Assembly: GCA_036524155.1 (NCBI GenBank)
Contig: DATDCV010000602.1
Span: 1-7,339, forward strand
DNA length: 7,339 nt
DNA from: DATDCV01 sp036524155
GTDB lineage: Bacteria; Verrucomicrobiota; Verrucomicrobiia; Limisphaerales; UBA8199
Direction: 5' to 3'
Of this stretch, positions 4,611-7,339 are shown piece by piece (within the stretch, counting starts at the first letter, position 1; every line of letters starts with the position of its first letter). The notes beneath the pieces are model-generated. The model had not been told where the DNA came from, did not search any database, and was given only the letters and a program-made list of their open reading frames with translations. Made by a program: the position numbers and the translations under genes.

Positions 4611-7307
4611 TCAGGGCTGGCTATCCCCGAGAGGATCCTTCATTCCGGTCTCGATGAATCGGGCAGACCCCCAAGCGGCATGATCGTAGGAATACCCGTC
4701 GCCACCGTTTAGTACGCGCAGGGTGATTTCCTTCGCCCCACCGACGTCCACAACCAGGTCGTGGAGCTTTTTGGGGAGCATAATCGGGCTTTCTGCTTTC
4801 TTTTGCCCGTCCACCAGCACTTGGAATTGAACGCTGCCTTTGGCACCCAGGTCGTCCAGCCCAACGGAGGCCTTGAAAACGGAGAACTTCCTGCCGCTGA
4901 TATCGAACACGATGTCCGCGGGGGTCCGGTCGTTGAACGCGTGCGTCCATAATCCCTTCTCAAACCCGCGGCCATTGATGGTGATGGGATTGCCACGGAG
5001 ATTCTGGTCTCGTCGAACCGTGCAGTCGGCCCCGGCGTTGGCTTTGGTCCAAGCCATATCGGAGGCGAAAACGACACCTTTGGCGAGGCCATCCGGGGTG
5101 AGTAAGGTCCCGCACGGACCGCTGTTTATTTTGAGCCCGCCAAAGGAAACCGCTTCCACTTTCCAGTAGAGCTGGCGAGCCGGAGGCAACCTGGAAATCA
5201 CGGCCGACGGGGTCGTGACACATTCATAAGACAACGCTTCCTTTAATTCGGGGGTCGTCCCCACCGTGACGCGGTAAAAGCGAGCGTTCCGGCTGGTGTC
5301 CCAACTCAGTTCGGCCGACGTGCTTAGCAATTGGCTTGCGGTTTTCACGGGCTTCAACGCGAACGGGCCTGGTTCGAGCAGGTCGCCTGGTTTGCCCAAT
5401 GAAACTTCCTGCAGGCAAAGAATGTCGCTGGTGAGAGGTTGAGGCAATTCGACGTTCAAGCCTGATTGCATCAACTCGGCGCCATTCCGGGTTGCCGGGG
5501 AGATGGCACCGTCCTGAGCCCAGAGCCAATAACTGGCTTTGGCATCGAGTCCCCTGAGTTTGACCGCCTGAGTCTGGATGGGACTATGGGGGCGGAAGAC
5601 ATAGATGGCGCCCTTCCTGGATACGGGATCGTAATATTCGACACCATCCCAGTGCTGGTCGTCGGGGCGCGGGAAGATGTGGTAGAGATTGGCGGACCGG
5701 ATCAACGGCCGCAGCCAGCTCTTGTAGGTGTTGACCGCGTCCTTGATCAGCGCTTTTTGTGAATCCGCCCAAACCGGGCCGCCGTTGCCGCTATTGGGCG
5801 CATCCGGATGCCAGTAAGCCGCGCCCATCGATGCGGAGCGAAATTCGTAAACCGAACCCGTGGCCTGCCATTCGGACCAGGAACCGACCAACGCCGCCAA
5901 TTGCATCGGATGCAAGGCGAAGGAAGAATCGTAGAACGAGCGCCGCGCGTCGATGGGATAGTAGGTATCCTGGTTTTGGATTTTAATGCACCGTTTCAAA
6001 ATCCCATAATCTTTGATGCGCCCGCCGCCGGAACAATTCTCATACGAAAAATTGGTGATCGTGGCATAGAGCGAGTCGAGGACCTCGTAATATCCCTTGG
6101 TCTGCCAGTAGCCGACATCGTTTGTGAAATGGGCCCGGGTGCCGGGGCCAAACCCGCCCGTCTGGAGGACGTTGCCATCGGTGCCATCGGAGCGCCAGAA
6201 ATCGACATGGAACGTATCGTAGAGGTACTTGACATCGTCGCGCCGGTGTTGTTGGCCTTCGGGCGTGGTCATGGGCGGGTTGCAGTTCCAATAGAGCCCG
6301 AACCGCAGGCCTTTGTTGCGGGCGTGATCCCGGGCGGCGAGGATCCCGGAAGGCCAGTCCACGGGATCACCGACTGGGGGGTGCGGCTTGTGGGTGGCAT
6401 CCCCGGGCCACCACCCGATATCGAGGACGACTTCCTCAAAACCCAGCGGCGCGATGGCATCGATCAGCGGATAGTACTTGGTCTCCGTTGAATCCCAACT
6501 CCCTTGACCTTTGCCCGTGGCGGCGAAGGCGTTCCACTCCAGCGTTGGGTAGGCCGGGTCAGTCTTCAGAATCGCCGGCATCGAGTAATTGAAGAGATAT
6601 TTGTGCAGGCTGTTGGCGGCATCGTCCAGGTCGCCCGCATACGCGCCGATGAAACCCGGCGGGACCTCAAAAGTTTGGCCACCCTCAAGCTCGGTCTTGA
6701 AGCCATCGCTGTTCCCGGCCTTGAGGTGAACGCCTCCGGCCACACCGCTCGCCCCGATCGATATGCGCCCGATGCTCCACTCCCAACCGATATAGATGCC
6801 GTGCGTGCCGTTGGCATCAACCGCCGCAAAAGGTATGAAATCCTGATTCTCACTGAACTGGAGTGTCTTTTGGTAACCGCTGGCAAGCTGGTCATGGTAA
6901 ACCCCGATTGCGTCCGGGCTGCTTCCGTCGTCGTTGATGTACCACACGCTGGAACCGTTCCCGGGACCGGCGACTTGAAGATCCAGGCTTTCCTGTTCGT
7001 AAATCGTCACTTTGCCGGGTGAGATGTTCTTGAGGAACATAGCATGGCGCACCGGTCCCGGGCCGGGGCGAGCCTGCCAAATCGAGGTCAACTCTAGAGC
7101 CGGATCGGAATTGGTGAAGGTCAGGATGATCCTGGTGCCATCATTGTGCTCCTCGTTCCCCTTCTGATACAGCCAGTGCAGCGCGCGCGCAGAACCGTCC
7201 ACCTCTGCCCGGGCGACCAACGGAAACGGCGAGGGCGTTCCCGCCAACGCGCGGCTCAACGTGCTGCGCGAGGCCATGTGCACCGATACGTATGAAGACG
7301 CGGGCAT
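4611..7307 (-). CDS. GH36-type alpha-galactosidase with Fn3-like and NPCBM domains, 5' end broken
   Basis: The open frame has 898 codons and would hydrolyse terminal alpha-galactosyl residues, in the GH36 branch of clan GH-D. Domain order (residues from 7307): N-terminal beta-sandwich about 30-245; TIM barrel about 250-540 (LDIGWW 295-300, LRFGLYW 334-340); C-terminal beta domain about 560-635; Fn3-like domain about 645-737; NPCBM galactose-binding-like domain about 739-886 (GFEKGLWTHA, SVGLDDLGAKGSVQFQV). The probable nucleophile is Asp374 in VDFWRSDGTDG. The acid/base is probably Asp447 in IQNQDTYYPIDARR, after the family signature SYENCSGGGRIKDYGILKR (421-439). The frame is closed by TAG at 7310-7308 just before the first ATG, and there is no signal peptide although such multidomain enzymes are normally exported. 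Residues 1 to about 27 lie antisense to a BNR repeat fragment and look unrelated to the family; true homology seems to begin near PLVARAEVDG (29-38). The native N-terminus is therefore missing and this copy is probably not expressed as drawn. Alpha-N-acetylgalactosaminidase activity is an alternative. Confidence 0.88.
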   Translation of the reverse strand: MPASSYVSVHMASRSTLSRALAGTPSPFPLVARAEVDGSARALHWLYQKGNEEHNDGTRIILTFTNSDPALELTSIWQARPGPGPVRHAMFLKNISPGKVTIYEQESLDLQVAGPGNGSSVWYINDDGSSPDAIGVYHDQLASGYQKTLQFSENQDFIPFAAVDANGTHGIYIGWEWSIGRISIGASGVAGGVHLKAGNSDGFKTELEGGQTFEVPPGFIGAYAGDLDDAANSLHKYLFNYSMPAILKTDPAYPTLEWNAFAATGKGQGSWDSTETKYYPLIDAIAPLGFEEVVLDIGWWPGDATHKPHPPVGDPVDWPSGILAARDHARNKGLRFGLYWNCNPPMTTPEGQQHRRDDVKYLYDTFHVDFWRSDGTDGNVLQTGGFGPGTRAHFTNDVGYWQTKGYYEVLDSLYATITNFSYENCSGGGRIKDYGILKRCIKIQNQDTYYPIDARRSFYDSSFALHPMQLAALVGSWSEWQATGSVYEFRSASMGAAYWHPDAPNSGNGGPVWADSQKALIKDAVNTYKSWLRPLIRSANLYHIFPRPDDQHWDGVEYYDPVSRKGAIYVFRPHSPIQTQAVKLRGLDAKASYWLWAQDGAISPATRNGAELMQSGLNVELPQPLTSDILCLQEVSLGKPGDLLEPGPFALKPVKTASQLLSTSAELSWDTSRNARFYRVTVGTTPELKEALSYECVTTPSAVISRLPPARQLYWKVEAVSFGGLKINSGPCGTLLTPDGLAKGVVFASDMAWTKANAGADCTVRRDQNLRGNPITINGRGFEKGLWTHAFNDRTPADIVFDISGRKFSVFKASVGLDDLGAKGSVQFQVLVDGQKKAESPIMLPKKLHDLVVDVGGAKEITLRVLNGGDGYSYDHAAWGSARFIETGMKDPLGDSQP

Positions 7308-7339
7308 CTACGCCGGCACGAACACCGGCCAGCTCTTCT
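7228..7339 (+). pseudogene. Fragment of a BNR/sialidase-like repeat protein, lacking its 5' end
   Basis: Read on the plus strand in the frame of 7228, the sequence gives GEGVPANARLNVLREAM and then DTYEDAGIYAGTNTGQLF. This matches the blade pattern of BNR/sortilin-type propeller proteins (VLREAM..D...GIY.GT.TGQ), which usually continues into an aspartate-box repeat. The frame opens after TGA 7165-7167. It has no ATG, GTG or TTG before GTG 7261, which already lies inside the conserved stretch, so the gene has no start of its own here. The right end is cut by the window edge; the gene may continue as an intact 3' portion. It is head to head with, and overlaps, the broken alpha-galactosidase frame. 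The ORF is short, but the motif is distinctive. Confidence 0.6.

Noticed and set aside
5808..6491. Long plus-strand ORF of 227 codons opposite the alpha-galactosidase, and another of 172 codons at 6504-7022.
   Set aside because: Both lie antisense to well-conserved GH36 coding sequence. Their translations have no recognisable motifs and reflect the codon bias of the real gene.

Overview
The window reads like accessory or single-gene territory from a member of the Verrucomicrobiota, probably a Pedosphaera/Limisphaerales-type soil or freshwater bacterium. This is inferred from three things: the GC-rich sequence; the C-terminal module of the beta-propeller protein, whose YRVEYSTNLFDW...RFYRL pattern is typical of secreted verrucomicrobial proteins; and a secreted protein at the left end with a C-terminal domain I recall from this phylum and from Planctomycetes. 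No rRNA, tRNA, CRISPR array, transposase or phage gene is visible.

Layout, left to right. Positions 1-129 hold no gene but contain a long imperfect hairpin (55-102) just upstream of the first gene. A secreted two-domain protein of unknown function is at 130-1140 (+). A 326-base gap follows, with a basic, coding-like reading frame on the minus strand. A small two-helix membrane protein is at 1467-1733 (+). A 391-base gap comes next, holding at most a weak small ORF. A GNAT acetyltransferase of the RimJ/RimL type is at 2125-2703 (+), then a secreted eight-bladed PQQ-type beta-propeller protein at 2842-4278 (+). After a convergent 332-base gap comes a large minus-strand gene (4611 to about 7220-7307) for a GH36-type alpha-galactosidase with a fibronectin-III-like domain and a C-terminal NPCBM carbohydrate-binding domain.

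The genes do not form an obvious operon. The plus-strand genes are separated by 138-391 bases and do not share a pathway. The alpha-galactosidase, the propeller and the left-end protein all look exported or once exported, which fits a polysaccharide-degrading lifestyle, but no sugar transporter, regulator or sulfatase is present to make a utilisation locus.

The most notable feature is at the right end. The alpha-galactosidase frame is closed by a TAG directly before its only possible start, has no signal peptide, and its first 25-30 codons lie antisense to a clear plus-strand fragment of a BNR/sialidase-like repeat protein that runs off the window. Neither gene has its own 5' end. The two are joined head to head inside their coding regions at about 7218-7245, which means either a deletion or inversion that broke both genes or an assembly or amplification chimera near a contig end. 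I do not see convincing evidence of a new multi-gene system.
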